Below are positions 8,027 to 17,542 of a stretch of 64,000 bases of DNA, in pieces. Made by a program: the position numbers and the translations under genes. The notes under the pieces were generated by a model, which was not told the DNA's origin, did not search any database, and was given only the letters and a program-made list of their open reading frames with translations. Numbering within the stretch: position 1 is the stretch's first letter; every line of letters begins with the position of its first letter. Source of the DNA: Ignavibacteriales bacterium (GTDB taxonomy: Bacteria > Bacteroidota > Ignavibacteria > Ignavibacteriales > Melioribacteraceae); contig JAIOYW010000008.1 of NCBI GenBank assembly GCA_021740915.1, positions 1 through 64,000 of the forward strand. Direction: 5' to 3'.

Positions 8027-9356
8027 CTTTTTCTTTGATACTCAGCCCTTCCGCCTCTAGTTCAGGCAATACTCTGGAATAAATGGCGGGATGGGTTGGT
8101 ATCTGACAACCGGTTATGGGCAGATCGCCGTTAAGCACTAATTTTGCCGCTATCGCTGCGGGCGCCCCTACGGTTTTTGCAATTGCGGTAAATGATCCCG
8201 GAACACCGTAATCCACCATTGTTGAAATAATTTTTTCCTTTCTGCCGCTTTCTGGATATTCCGCATCCATTTCATGGATCAGGACTACCATATCTCTTCC
8301 ATCAGCAGGAAGCGGGAGTTTTCTTTTTATCAGATCAATCATCACGTCCGCGGGAGTCTTAACAGCGCCGCCAATTTTTTCATCCGAGAATAATCCAAGC
8401 CACCTAAGATTTTCCATGATTTTTCCGGTCGGACTAATTCCGAGAAAACGAGCTATACGCTGATCAAGCCTTCCAGTGATGTCGCCATGTGGCAGGAACA
8501 TCTCCATAAACTGTGAATACGATTTATCAGGAAGCCCTGGAATATTAAGGTTTTCATTGGAAATACCAAGCTTCACAATCTGAAGCCAGGTTTCACTCCA
8601 GCCAGGATAGCGTAAAGTTCCGCGGACCACGGTCTCCGCATTCTGAAGATTAAATACATCCATATATGCCATTGAATCTCTGTTGGGATAGGCTTCCAAA
8701 GTTCCTATTCCTTCCACATCAACCTGCCAGGTTCTCTGGAACACCTCATGATATGGTAAGACTTTCACTTTCCCGTTTTCTTTATACTGAGCACCATATT
8801 CACCGGCCATAACAACATTCCTGGGGTTCCAGGTAACGCAATAACGGAACGGGTTGCTCAACACTTCCGGTGCGGGTATGCCGCTGCCATATGATATAAA
8901 ACTCCTTATGACACCATTATTTTCTTTAATACCATGAATAATATTCATGGCGGTCATAAGATCAATGCCCGGATCGAGTCCCATCTCATTCAGGATCAGT
9001 ATTCCTTTTCGAAGGGCGTCCTTGTTCATAGCTTTTACCCGCATATTTTCGTATGAGGCTGTGATAACATGTTTGCCGTGATGAAGTGCGTCTAAAGCAA
9101 TCTGATACTGAAAAGAAGGCGATAATAAATTAATAACGATATCCGCATTTTTGATTTGTGTGTTTCGCATATTCTCATCATTCACATCAAATTCGATAGC
9201 ATTTCCCCTGCCATGTCCGTTTACTCTGGATTTTGCGAGTTGAATATCTCTATCACACACATTAATAAACCAGTCATTTTCCTGAGAATGTCGTAACATA
9301 TAGTCAATCAAATACGGAGAGCTTTGTCCCCCTCCAAGAATGAGCACATTTTTCAT
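8013..9356 (-). CDS. Saccharopine dehydrogenase family protein
   Basis: A 447-residue protein with an N-terminal Rossmann motif (LILGGGQSSPYLIDY) and the long C-terminal domain of saccharopine dehydrogenases. These enzymes join or split alpha-aminoadipate semialdehyde and glutamate in lysine metabolism. Typical family segments include ADIVINLLSPSFQ (acidic residue after the cofactor fold), ASYENMR and the glycine-rich NEMGLDPGID. No lysine-pathway partner (for example LKR, or an aminotransferase) is adjacent, so the actual reaction could be another amino-acid or polyamine dehydrogenation. It is convergent with the lipoprotein gene and divergent from the ADP-ribosylglycohydrolase gene. Confidence 0.85.
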   Translation of the reverse strand: MKNVLILGGGQSSPYLIDYMLRHSQENDWFINVCDRDIQLAKSRVNGHGRGNAIEFDVNDENMRNTQIKNADIVINLLSPSFQYQIALDALHHGKHVITASYENMRVKAMNKDALRKGILILNEMGLDPGIDLMTAMNIIHGIKENNGVIRSFISYGSGIPAPEVLSNPFRYCVTWNPRNVVMAGEYGAQYKENGKVKVLPYHEVFQRTWQVDVEGIGTLEAYPNRDSMAYMDVFNLQNAETVVRGTLRYPGWSETWLQIVKLGISNENLNIPGLPDKSYSQFMEMFLPHGDITGRLDQRIARFLGISPTGKIMENLRWLGLFSDEKIGGAVKTPADVMIDLIKRKLPLPADGRDMVVLIHEMDAEYPESGRKEKIISTMVDYGVPGSFTAIAKTVGAPAAIAAKLVLNGDLPITGCQIPTHPAIYSRVLPELEAEGLSIKEKVIDL

Positions 9357-9675
9357 AATTTTGTCCCAAAATATTAAGCACCGGAATAATTCCGGGGCCG
9401 GAAATTAAGAGTTAAATAAAAGATGATACATATAGAAAAATTACAAACTTAAAAATATGCAGAATTAAATAACGATGAAAAGAAAAAATCTTTTATTGTT
9501 GTATTTATCTTTGATGGGTGGATAATTATTGATAGAAAATTTATATTACCATGGTGTCCGGGAAACAATTGATCCGGGGATTCAGCATTCCAATGTGTTC
9601 AGAAGGCGATGACAGGTTCCACGCCCTTGCCTTTTACTGAAAACCAAAACAAAGGATATTTATAGGTAGAGTCAT
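9357..9675. other. Divergent intergenic region, 319 bp
   Basis: Must hold promoters for two divergent genes. Notable contents: a palindrome-like CCGGAATAATTCCGG near 9382, and a 16-codon ORF at 9475-9525 that reads like a truncated signal peptide (see findings). No RNA gene recognised. Confidence 0.4.
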
Positions 9676-11088
9676 TTGAAAAAAGCCTACAGTCCCCTCA
9701 ACACACCAGGAAGTGTGCCTGCTTACAATCGTATTAGCTTACTGATAGCTATAATTCTTATTATTCATCCGAAAATAAATTCCATTGCTCAGAATGATAC
9801 ACTTCCCAGAGATCTCTTTCTCAAGTATAATATTTATTTTGGCAGACCCGATGATAAAATAATTTCCAGAGAGAAGTATTTCGACCGGTTTCAGGGCTTT
9901 TGGCTTGGAGAATGTATTGCCAACTGGACAGGTCTGGTAACGGAAATGGATAAAATCGGCAATATCGGAGAGATCAAAACCGGTGAGTTTTATACCAGGG
10001 ATGACTGGGGTAAACCAGATAAACCGAGCATCTGGGGTAATGGCACACCAAGCGCTCTCTCTCCAACGATTGAATTTGTGCTGAAAGGCACGGACGAGAT
10101 TTGGGGAGCGGATGATGATACCGACATTGAATATATGTACCAGCATCTCATGTATGAAAACAAAACCCCGATTCTAACTCCACAGATGATAAAAGATGGC
10201 TGGTTGAAACATGTCATACCTGAGGAAGAAAATTATCTTTGGGTTTCAAATCAAAAAGCCTTTGATCTGATGCATGAAGGATATCTGCCGCCTTCAACAG
10301 GGAGAAAGGAAAATAATTCTGAATCAGATATGATTGATGCTCAGCTCACCACCGAAATTTTCGGATTGTTTTCACCCGGCTTTCCTTCAACGGCTCTGAA
10401 GATGGCATATCTGCCAATACGCACTGTTGCAGATGGTGAATCTGTGTCAATCGCCGAGTTCTATGTTGTAATGCATAGTCTTGCTTTGGCTTTCCCAGAT
10501 TCTCTGCATATATCACAAAGGATAATCAGAATGGCTGATGCAGCAAGGAACTTGCTTCCTGAGGATGAATACCCCGCGAAAATGTACGATTTTGTGAAAA
10601 ATCAATTTGAAAATGGAACTCCGTGGGAGATGGTGCGCGATAGCATTTACACCAGATATCAGGTCGAACAGAGAGATGGATACAACATCACATCGCGCGA
10701 TTTATATTGTAATGGCTGTTTTGCTGCCGGGATTAATTTTGCTGCGAGTCTGGTGAGTCTGTTTTATGGCAAGGGAGATTTGAAGGAGACAATTAAGATC
10801 GGGGCATTAGTCGGCTGGGATTCTGATAACCCAACTGCAACCTGGGGTGGTTTGCTTGGATTTATCTATGGCAGAAAGGAAATAGAAAAAATATTCGGGC
10901 AAAAATTTTCAGAAAAATTTAACATTCACAGGACACGACAAAATTTTCCGGTAGGAATTGACACCTTCGGTGAGATGGCCAAAAGAGGAGTGTTTATTAC
11001 AGACCGTGTAACCCAGGAACTTAATGGAGGTGGAACAGATAGTACCGGCAGGTTCTGGTCTTTTCCCTCCCAATCAGACAATTATTAA
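9676..11088 (+). CDS. Exported ADP-ribosylglycohydrolase family protein
   Basis: A 470-residue member of the ADP-ribosylglycohydrolase (DraG/ARH) family. Metal-binding motifs are visible: WGADDDTDIEYMYQ (about residues 139-152) and, near residue 375, GWDSDNPTATWGG, corresponding to the family's second Asp-containing motif. The start is a TTG at 9676. The first ~39 residues include a hydrophobic stretch (ISLLIAIILIIHP) ending in SIAQ, a plausible signal peptide, so the enzyme is probably periplasmic. Most ADP-ribosylhydrolases are cytoplasmic, so an exported copy may act on a sugar or nucleoside glycoside instead. Family sure, substrate uncertain. Confidence 0.85.
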   Translation: MKKAYSPLNTPGSVPAYNRISLLIAIILIIHPKINSIAQNDTLPRDLFLKYNIYFGRPDDKIISREKYFDRFQGFWLGECIANWTGLVTEMDKIGNIGEIKTGEFYTRDDWGKPDKPSIWGNGTPSALSPTIEFVLKGTDEIWGADDDTDIEYMYQHLMYENKTPILTPQMIKDGWLKHVIPEEENYLWVSNQKAFDLMHEGYLPPSTGRKENNSESDMIDAQLTTEIFGLFSPGFPSTALKMAYLPIRTVADGESVSIAEFYVVMHSLALAFPDSLHISQRIIRMADAARNLLPEDEYPAKMYDFVKNQFENGTPWEMVRDSIYTRYQVEQRDGYNITSRDLYCNGCFAAGINFAASLVSLFYGKGDLKETIKIGALVGWDSDNPTATWGGLLGFIYGRKEIEKIFGQKFSEKFNIHRTRQNFPVGIDTFGEMAKRGVFITDRVTQELNGGGTDSTGRFWSFPSQSDNY

Positions 11089-11162
11089 ATTCAACTTTAT
11101 TAATAATTGTAATACCGAAATCGATAAATTTAGAATTGGACTTTTATTTCTTTAGGTGAAAG

Positions 11163-11342
11163 ATGCAGAAAAAAGATGAGAACAAATTGGCTCTCGGAAT
11201 TTCAATTGGATTTGCCGCAGGCGCTATAACCGGAGTATTAATCGGAATCCTGACAGACGAGATAGCTCTATGGCTATCGCTCGGCATCGGACTTGGGCTT
11301 GCCGCCGGAGCGCTCTATGTTCTGAAATACCTGAAAAATTAA
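11163..11342 (+). CDS. Small two-helix membrane protein, 59 aa
   Basis: An ORF of 59 codons with a good ribosome site (AGGTGAAAG immediately before the ATG). The product begins MQKKDENK, then has two hydrophobic segments (ISIGFAAGAITGVLIGIL and LSLGIGLGLAAGALYVL) separated by a short TDEIA turn, and ends in KYLKN. The regular glycine/alanine spacing in both helices suggests tight helix packing or oligomerisation. It lies 74 bp after the ADP-ribosylglycohydrolase gene. I know of no specific function; small glycine-rich proteins of this kind are common in envelopes. Confidence 0.65.
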   Translation: MQKKDENKLALGISIGFAAGAITGVLIGILTDEIALWLSLGIGLGLAAGALYVLKYLKN

Positions 11343-11515
11343 ATCATAAACACATCGTTTAGCAAAAACCGCATTATTTGAAGTAAATATTAATTTAAAG
11401 GCGGTTTAAATATTTCATTTAACAGATGAGGGGAGAATTTTTACTTTATTCGATATCCAAACATCATTAAATATTGTTTTATTATATTTCGCCGAAAAAT
11501 AACCGGATAATATAT

Positions 11516-12949
11516 TTGAATCAGGAATATGAAGTAATCATCGGGCTTGAAGTACACGCCCAGCTATCAACAAACACAAAACTTTTTTGCGGTTGTTCTG
11601 CCGCTTTTGGGGCTGAACCTAATACAAACATCTGCCCTGTTTGTCTTGGACACCCTGGGGCGCTGCCGGTACTTAACAAAAAGGCTGTTGATTATACAGT
11701 GCTTGCCGGAACTGCCCTGAATTGCAGAATCAACAGGCATTCGGTTTTTGCTCGAAAGAATTACTTTTATCCCGATCTGCCGAAAGGTTACCAGATATCA
11801 CAATTTGAGGAACCCTTCTGCGAAAATGGATTCCTTGAAATAAATATAGACGGGCTAGAAAAAAAAATAGGGATTACCCGTATTCATCTCGAGGAGGATG
11901 CCGGAAAATCAATCCACGACCAGGGATGGGAAACAAAACTTGATCTTAATCGATGCGGGGTCCCGCTTATCGAGATAGTGAGTGAACCGGATCTTAGAAG
12001 CGCCAGGGAAGCATATGAATATATGTTCAGATTGAGACAGATCGTCACATATTTAGGAGTATGCGATGGAAATATGGAAGAAGGATCGTTAAGATGTGAT
12101 GCCAATGTCAGTCTTCGTCCAAAAGGAACCAAAACATTCGGTACCCGGACTGAGATTAAAAACCTTAACAGTTTCCGACATGTAGAAAAGGCGATTGAAT
12201 ATGAGATCGGCAGACAAAAAGACATTTTGGAAAATGGCGGTAAAATTATTCAGGAAACTCTGCTGTGGGATTCCGAATCTGGAATTGTGAACCCTATGCG
12301 GGGAAAAGAGGAATCCGATGATTATCGATATTTCCCTGATCCGGACCTGCTGCCTGTTGTTATTTCGGACGAATGGCATAATAATATTATTAGCCTGATG
12401 CCTGAACTGCCCGCAGAAAAAATCAGACGTTACACACTTGAATATATCCTGCCGGCTTACGATGCAGAGGTTCTTACTTCATCGAGAGAAACAGCAGAAT
12501 ATTTTGAGGCAGTGATCCGGACAACAAAGGACTACAAATCGGCATCAAACTGGATAATGACAGAAGTAATGCGTATTTGTAATGAGACCAAAACAAGCAT
12601 TAATAATTTTCCCGTAAACCCCGAATCTCTTGCCAGAATGATAAACCTGATATCAGACGGGACTATCAGTGGGAAAATCGCTAAAGATATTTTTCCGATT
12701 ATGGTTGCTGAAGGAAAAGAACCGGAGCAAATAATTAAGGAGAAAAACCTCATCCAAATTTCTGATTCGAATGAAATTGAACGCATTATTAATTCTATTA
12801 TTGAAATCAATCAATCCTCAATCGAAGAATTCAGATCCGGAAAAGAAAAACTGTTTGGGTTTTTTGTCGGACAGGTTATGAAAGAGACCGGCGGTAAGGC
12901 AAATCCGAAAGTCGTGACGGAAATATTGAAAAAGAAACTTTCTCCTTAA
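11516..12949 (+). CDS. gatB: Asp-tRNA(Asn)/Glu-tRNA(Gln) amidotransferase subunit B
   Basis: GatB is the kinase and tRNA-binding subunit of the GatCAB complex that converts Glu-tRNA(Gln) or Asp-tRNA(Asn) to the amide form. Hallmarks are [13 protein letters not shown] at the N-terminus, [29 protein letters not shown], and the C-terminal YqeY-like tail. The start is most likely the TTG at 11516, giving [12 protein letters not shown], which fits known GatB starts; an upstream in-frame TTG at 11474 would add 14 unlikely residues. gatA and gatC are not in the window. A strong terminator follows. Length (477) is normal. Confidence 0.96.
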   Translation: MNQEYEVIIGLEVHAQLSTNTKLFCGCSAAFGAEPNTNICPVCLGHPGALPVLNKKAVDYTVLAGTALNCRINRHSVFARKNYFYPDLPKGYQISQFEEPFCENGFLEINIDGLEKKIGITRIHLEEDAGKSIHDQGWETKLDLNRCGVPLIEIVSEPDLRSAREAYEYMFRLRQIVTYLGVCDGNMEEGSLRCDANVSLRPKGTKTFGTRTEIKNLNSFRHVEKAIEYEIGRQKDILENGGKIIQETLLWDSESGIVNPMRGKEESDDYRYFPDPDLLPVVISDEWHNNIISLMPELPAEKIRRYTLEYILPAYDAEVLTSSRETAEYFEAVIRTTKDYKSASNWIMTEVMRICNETKTSINNFPVNPESLARMINLISDGTISGKIAKDIFPIMVAEGKEPEQIIKEKNLIQISDSNEIERIINSIIEINQSSIEEFRSGKEKLFGFFVGQVMKETGGKANPKVVTEILKKKLSP

Positions 12950-12959
12950 GAAAGCTATG

Positions 12960-12996
12960 AATTTGGCGATTGAAATCGTCAAATTTTTTGTTGTTT
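12960..12996 (+). terminator. Rho-independent terminator after gatB
   Basis: An 11-bp stem (12960-12970 with 12975-12985, one G-U pair, TGAA loop) is followed directly by a T-rich run to 12996. It begins 11 bp after the gatB stop. Confidence 0.85.
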
Positions 12997-13026
12997 TCAG
13001 AATGAAAGACAAATAATATTTCTAGG

Positions 13027-13048
13027 GAGCCGCATTAAATTGCGGCTC
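13027..13048 (-). terminator. GAGCCGCA hairpin between gatB and rib operon
   Basis: GAGCCGCA and TGCGGCTC form a perfect 8-bp stem with a 6-base loop. It lies downstream of ribH on the minus strand and could end the rib transcript. No strong U-run in that direction, so moderate confidence. Confidence 0.5.
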
Positions 13049-13074
13049 GAAATTTAACGAGAATATTTTTTCAA

Positions 13075-13539
13075 TTAAATTTTGGTGCTAAGATCAACCA
13101 TTTCAATAGCTGTAAGCGCAGCATCCCATCCCTTATTTCCCGATTTTGTTCCGGCGCGTTCAATTGCCTGCTCTATTGAATCAGCAGTGATTACCCCAAA
13201 AATTACGGGCAATCCGGTTTCAAGGCCTACTAAGGCAATACCCTTTGAAACTTCTGCAGCAACGTAATCAAAATGCGGAGTAGCACCCCGGATCACGGCA
13301 CCGAGGCAGATTACTCCATCATATTTTTTTGAGAGAGCCAGTTTTTTTGCTGCGTGAGGAATTTCGTAAGAACCAGGAACCCAAACGAGCGTTATTCCAT
13401 TTTCTTCTGCGCCATGTCGTTTCAGACAATCAAGTGCCCCCGAGATAAGACGGTTAGTAATAAACTCGTTAAACCTGCCCGCCACGATAGCAAATTTTTT
13501 ACCCTGGGCGTTCAACTGCCCTTCAATAACATTATGCAT
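13075..13539 (-). CDS. ribH: 6,7-dimethyl-8-ribityllumazine synthase
   Basis: A 154-residue lumazine synthase, the penultimate riboflavin enzyme, condensing 5-amino-6-ribitylaminouracil with dihydroxybutanone phosphate. The family motifs [28 protein letters not shown] and [17 protein letters not shown] are all present, the last including the catalytic histidine. It is the last gene of the rib operon and overlaps ribBA by 8 bp. Length is normal. It normally forms icosahedral shells, in some species around riboflavin synthase. Confidence 0.97.
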   Translation of the reverse strand: MHNVIEGQLNAQGKKFAIVAGRFNEFITNRLISGALDCLKRHGAEENGITLVWVPGSYEIPHAAKKLALSKKYDGVICLGAVIRGATPHFDYVAAEVSKGIALVGLETGLPVIFGVITADSIEQAIERAGTKSGNKGWDAALTAIEMVDLSTKI

Positions 13540-14794
13540 TTTTATCTTCCTTTATTGATTTCAAATTATCAGCGCCGAAAACATTAATAAGCAAATGCCC
13601 CATTTTATCTTTTTTTGTTCTCAAATATTTTTCATTTGAGCAGTTTGGTTCAATTTCAAGTGGAACCCGTTCAGTGATCTCAAGATCATAACCACGCAGA
13701 CCAATAATCTTATGAGGATTATTCGTCATTAATCTGATCTTTTTAATTTTTAGATCTTTTAGAATTTGTGCGCCGAATCCATAATCCCGCAGATCAGCTT
13801 TGAATCCAAGAATTTCGTTCGCCTCAACGGTGTCTTTGCCCGTTTCCTGCAACTCATAAGCCAAAAGTTTGTTTACAAGCCCGATTCCCCGTCCTTCCTG
13901 CTTCATATAAAGCACAGCTCCCTTTCCTTCCTGTTCAACTTTTCTGAGAGCCGCCGCAAGCTGATCGCCGCAATCACATCTCTGAGAGCCTAGTACATCC
14001 CCGGTAAAACACTCTGAGTGAACCCTTACGAGTACCGGGCTGCCATCGGAGACATCTCCTTTTATCAAGGCTAAAGCAAATTCTGAAGGATCGAGGATGT
14101 TTTCATAAAATAGAAGTTTGAAATTCCCATACCGGGAAGGCAGATCCACTGCCGCTTTACTTTTGACGAAAGACTCAGTTCTAACGCGGAATTTTATCAG
14201 ATCGGCAATCGTAATAATTTTAAGATTAAATTTATTTTTAAAGTCCATCAGAAGGTCGACACGCGCCATGGTGCCATCATCAGCCATAATTTCACAGAGT
14301 ACGCCAATCGGTTTTAATCCCGCAAGCCGGGCAAGGTCAGTAGCCGCTTCTGTGTGTCCGGCGCGTTTTAATACTCCGCCATTTTTCGCGATAAGAGGAA
14401 AAATATGACCGGGTCTTGCAAAGTCGTTTGGCCGCACTTTATCATCTGCAAGGGCACGAATGGTTGCCGCTCTGTCAAAAGCGGAAATTCCGGTTGAGGT
14501 TCCATGTATGTAATCAATAGTGACAGAAAAAGGTGTCGCATGTAATGCTGTATTGTGCGTGACCATAGGGGTCAGGTCAAGTTTTTCGGCAAGTTCCAGT
14601 GTAACCGGGGCACATAACATTCCCCGCCCCTCTTTTGTGATAAAATTAACATCGGAGGCAGTGATTTTTTCTGCCGCCATTATAAGGTCGCCTTCATTCT
14701 CACGATCTGCGTCGTCAATAACAATGACCATCCGGCCTTGTCTTATATCATCAAGTGCGGATTCGATAGAGTCAAATTTCAAATCATGATTCAT
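13532..14794 (-). CDS. ribBA: Bifunctional DHBP synthase / GTP cyclohydrolase II
   Basis: A 420-residue fusion. Residues 1-~205 are 3,4-dihydroxy-2-butanone 4-phosphate synthase (RibB), with the acidic loop [12 protein letters not shown] and the substrate segment RPGHIFPL. The rest is GTP cyclohydrolase II (RibA), with the zinc site [19 protein letters not shown] and the active-site EGRGIGL. Together they start both branches of riboflavin synthesis. It lies 5 bp after ribE and overlaps ribH by 8 bp. Both halves keep their key residues, so both activities are expected. Confidence 0.97.
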   Translation of the reverse strand: MNHDLKFDSIESALDDIRQGRMVIVIDDADRENEGDLIMAAEKITASDVNFITKEGRGMLCAPVTLELAEKLDLTPMVTHNTALHATPFSVTIDYIHGTSTGISAFDRAATIRALADDKVRPNDFARPGHIFPLIAKNGGVLKRAGHTEAATDLARLAGLKPIGVLCEIMADDGTMARVDLLMDFKNKFNLKIITIADLIKFRVRTESFVKSKAAVDLPSRYGNFKLLFYENILDPSEFALALIKGDVSDGSPVLVRVHSECFTGDVLGSQRCDCGDQLAAALRKVEQEGKGAVLYMKQEGRGIGLVNKLLAYELQETGKDTVEANEILGFKADLRDYGFGAQILKDLKIKKIRLMTNNPHKIIGLRGYDLEITERVPLEIEPNCSNEKYLRTKKDKMGHLLINVFGADNLKSIKEDKNA

Positions 14795-14799
14795 ATAAT

Positions 14800-15444
14800 C
14801 TAATAGCCCATCTCTTTCAGTTTTTCAACATTCAGACCCCCTGTAGGGGAATTTGTTCCGTAAAAAAGAAGTTTTTCAATATGCCGCGCGATAAGGTCGG
14901 TTTCAATATTTATTTTATCGCCGGATTTCAAAAATTTGAGGTTTGTTTTTGTCCACGTGTGCGGGATAATTGAAAACCCTGCCCTATCACCCGAGGTTTC
15001 CGCAACAGTCAGGCTTATGCCATTGAGAGCAATCGATCCTTCAGCAATAACATATTTTGATAGTTTCCCGGGAATTCTAACATCAAGGTAATAATTATCG
15101 CCTCGTTTACTGATATAATTTACTATCCCCACGCCATTGATATGTCCCGCTACAAAATGACCTCCGAGACGTGCGCCAATCTGCAATGCTCTCTCAAGGT
15201 TGACCCGAACACCCGTTCTGGCATTGCTGAGAGTAGTCTTTTCCAGAGTTTCGCCGACAGCGTCAGCGTAGAAAAAATTATTGTCCAGACTTATAACAGT
15301 CAAGCAGACACCGTCAACAGAAATTGAATCATTAACGATGGTATTTTCAAGGACATTGGCTGCACCAATTTTTAATCTCTTTCCGTCCGGAATCGGATAA
15401 ATGCCATCGATAAAACCAATTTCTTCAATAATTCCTGTAAACAT
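14800..15444 (-). CDS. ribE: Riboflavin synthase alpha subunit
   Basis: A 214-residue riboflavin synthase, which dismutates two lumazine molecules to riboflavin. The N-terminal MFTGIIEEIG and the two lumazine-binding repeats are clear, each with its glycine-rich barrel start (the second at FVAGHINGVGIV). It is the first gene of ribE-ribBA-ribH. The 222 bp upstream show no FMN riboswitch core that I can recognise, and ribD is absent, so the pathway must be completed elsewhere. Confidence 0.96.
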   Translation of the reverse strand: MFTGIIEEIGFIDGIYPIPDGKRLKIGAANVLENTIVNDSISVDGVCLTVISLDNNFFYADAVGETLEKTTLSNARTGVRVNLERALQIGARLGGHFVAGHINGVGIVNYISKRGDNYYLDVRIPGKLSKYVIAEGSIALNGISLTVAETSGDRAGFSIIPHTWTKTNLKFLKSGDKINIETDLIARHIEKLLFYGTNSPTGGLNVEKLKEMGY

Positions 15445-15666
15445 AAGTGTAAACTTAATAAAAATAAGCCCATCGATAAACTTGTCAAAACCTGGTGCGA
15501 GGATGCATTTCAGATAATGATGTTAAAAATCGGATTGAAAATCAAAACAATTGTTTAGGTAATAATAAAGATTAAATCATAAGCAGCTTGAAAAGGGTAA
15601 AATTTCGAACAAATAAATGATGCCTTTGGTAAAAAAGAAATAAAATTTCTATTCATTCAATAAAAC

Positions 15667-15915
15667 TTAAATATATGCATCCGGATAGTAACTTGGATAA
15701 AGCCGATGTTCATCTTCAGTGTTTCCATCACAATTCGAACATTTACGGACATTATAGATAACCGGTTCTTCGCTTGGTTCTGCGGGAAGAAAATTAATTA
15801 TCGACTGACAATTTGAACATTGGACAATATGATGTGTATCAATTTTTTCTCTGCAGGCGGGACAAAGAAAACCGCTTTCACCCATAAATTCACGGGGATC
15901 AAAGATAAAAAACAC
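15667..15915 (-). CDS. Zinc-ribbon protein of unknown function
   Basis: A small Cys-rich protein with three CxxC knuckles (CPAC, CSNC, CSNC) and an aromatic acidic tail. The first canonical start in frame is the GTG at 15915 (82 residues), but the same frame is open to a stop at 16021-16023. The upstream codons encode protein-like sequence with another cysteine pair (CNNSQC), which would complete the first zinc ribbon. Translation therefore probably begins further upstream, perhaps at an ATT at 16002 that has GGGTG five bases before it. The function is unknown; such proteins often bind nucleic acid or scaffold proteins. Confidence 0.65.
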   Translation of the reverse strand: MFFIFDPREFMGESGFLCPACREKIDTHHIVQCSNCQSIINFLPAEPSEEPVIYNVRKCSNCDGNTEDEHRLYPSYYPDAYI

Positions 15916-16134
15916 TCTGCATTGACTATTATTACATTGGGCGAAGCTTTTCGAGACTGTATAAATTGGGCCGATATAATCTCCGTTTTTTAAACATTCA
16001 ATATAAACACCCGGTTTGGATTATTTTATGCAAAAAAAAATCCATAAGGACTGATTGAATTCATGATTTAAAGAGATAAAACTAAAAATTTTTATATAAT
16101 TAAGATTGAAATTAGTATAAATTCTGGAGAATTA

Positions 16135-17481
16135 ATGTCAAGATTAGAATCATTCAAAGCATATGATATTCGGGGTAAAGTTCCAGGTCAGCTAAATGAA
16201 GAACTCGCATATAAAACCGGACGTGCCTACGTCAGATTGTTAAAGTGTAAAAGTGTTGTAATCGGTCGGGATGTTCGTAAATCCTCTCCCCCTCTTGCTA
16301 AAGCGCTTTCGGAAGGAATAACTGATGCCGGCGCAGATGTATATGATCTTGGGTTATGCGGGACGGAAATGGTTTATTTTGGAACACCACATCTGGATGC
16401 AGATGGCGGGGTAATGATTACTGCGAGCCACAACCCGCCTGAATATAACGGACTTAAATTCGTTAAAAAAGGATCTGTGCCGATGGGCTATTCATCCGGA
16501 CTGAACAAGGTTGAGCAGATGATATTGCAGGACGATTTGGGAGATAAAGCCTCCGTGAAGGGCAAAGTCATCCCCGTGGATATTATGAAAGAATTTATTA
16601 CGAAGTTAAGAACACTCTATAAGCAGAATTCTATAAAACCATTGAGGGTTGTTGTCAACGCTGGAAACGGGTGCGTGGGTCCCGCCTTGGATGCGTTGGA
16701 ACCACATCTCCCCATTAAAATGATTAAAGTTTTTCACGAACCGGATGCCGATTTCCCTAATGGGGTTCCGAATCCATTACTGCCCGAAAACAGACAGCCG
16801 ACCATCGATGCGATCAAAGCAAACAAAGCCGATCTTGGGGTTGCCTGGGATGGCGATTATGACAGGTGTTTTTTCTTCGATGAAAACGGAAGTTTTATCG
16901 AAGGATATTATATTGTTGGACTTCTTGCAAAATCGATACTGAGGATAGCCAAAGGAGAAAACATTGTACACGATCCAAGACTTACATGGAATACTCTGGC
17001 GGAAGTTGGTGCCGCGGGAGGTGTTGCTGTTCAATCTCAGAGCGGGCATGCTTTCATCAAAGAAAAAATGAGAGAGAAAAATGCAGTTTATGGCGGGGAA
17101 ATGTCGGCACATCATTATTTTCGCGAAAATTATTACTCCGATAGCGGTTTAATTCCCTTCGTCCTAATTCTTCAGTTGATATCTGAAGAGAACAAAACAC
17201 TTTCACAACTCGTTGGCCAGATGATCAGTAATTTCCCTTGTTCAGGGGAGATCAATTCTACTATTGCCGACCCTGCCGGAAAACTTGAGGAGATTAAAGC
17301 CAAATATCATGACGGCGCAGTTGATTATACGGATGGAGTCAGTGTTGAATATGAAAATTGGCGATTTAATGTAAGATTGAGTAATACTGAGCCGCTTATC
17401 AGGCTCAATGTTGAGTCACGCGGCGATCAGAAATTGATGGAAGATAAGACAGTGGAATTACTCGACCTGATCAGGAAATAA
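16135..17481 (+). CDS. Phosphomannomutase/phosphoglucomutase
   Basis: A 448-residue alpha-D-phosphohexomutase that moves phosphate between C1 and C6 of mannose or glucose. The phosphoserine loop TASHNP is at 96-101 (Ser98), the metal loop DGDYDR lies near residue 240, the sugar-specificity loop GEMSAHHYF is present, and the C-terminal phosphate loop reads SNTEPLIRLNVE. The GEMSAHH sequence is typical of ManB/AlgC enzymes of dual specificity. The ribosome site GGAG sits 8 bp upstream. It is likely to feed nucleotide sugars for envelope polysaccharides. It is followed at 61 bp by a small unknown gene. Confidence 0.94.
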   Translation: MSRLESFKAYDIRGKVPGQLNEELAYKTGRAYVRLLKCKSVVIGRDVRKSSPPLAKALSEGITDAGADVYDLGLCGTEMVYFGTPHLDADGGVMITASHNPPEYNGLKFVKKGSVPMGYSSGLNKVEQMILQDDLGDKASVKGKVIPVDIMKEFITKLRTLYKQNSIKPLRVVVNAGNGCVGPALDALEPHLPIKMIKVFHEPDADFPNGVPNPLLPENRQPTIDAIKANKADLGVAWDGDYDRCFFFDENGSFIEGYYIVGLLAKSILRIAKGENIVHDPRLTWNTLAEVGAAGGVAVQSQSGHAFIKEKMREKNAVYGGEMSAHHYFRENYYSDSGLIPFVLILQLISEENKTLSQLVGQMISNFPCSGEINSTIADPAGKLEEIKAKYHDGAVDYTDGVSVEYENWRFNVRLSNTEPLIRLNVESRGDQKLMEDKTVELLDLIRK

Positions 17482-17542
17482 AAACCGGCAACCTTTTTTC
17501 AGGGGATACGTCTAAACAAATAATTATGTAAAAGGTAGAATA

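Noticed and set aside
15445-15666. FMN riboswitch upstream of the rib operon
   Set aside because: I looked for the conserved core on the minus strand and saw none. A covariance search could overturn this.
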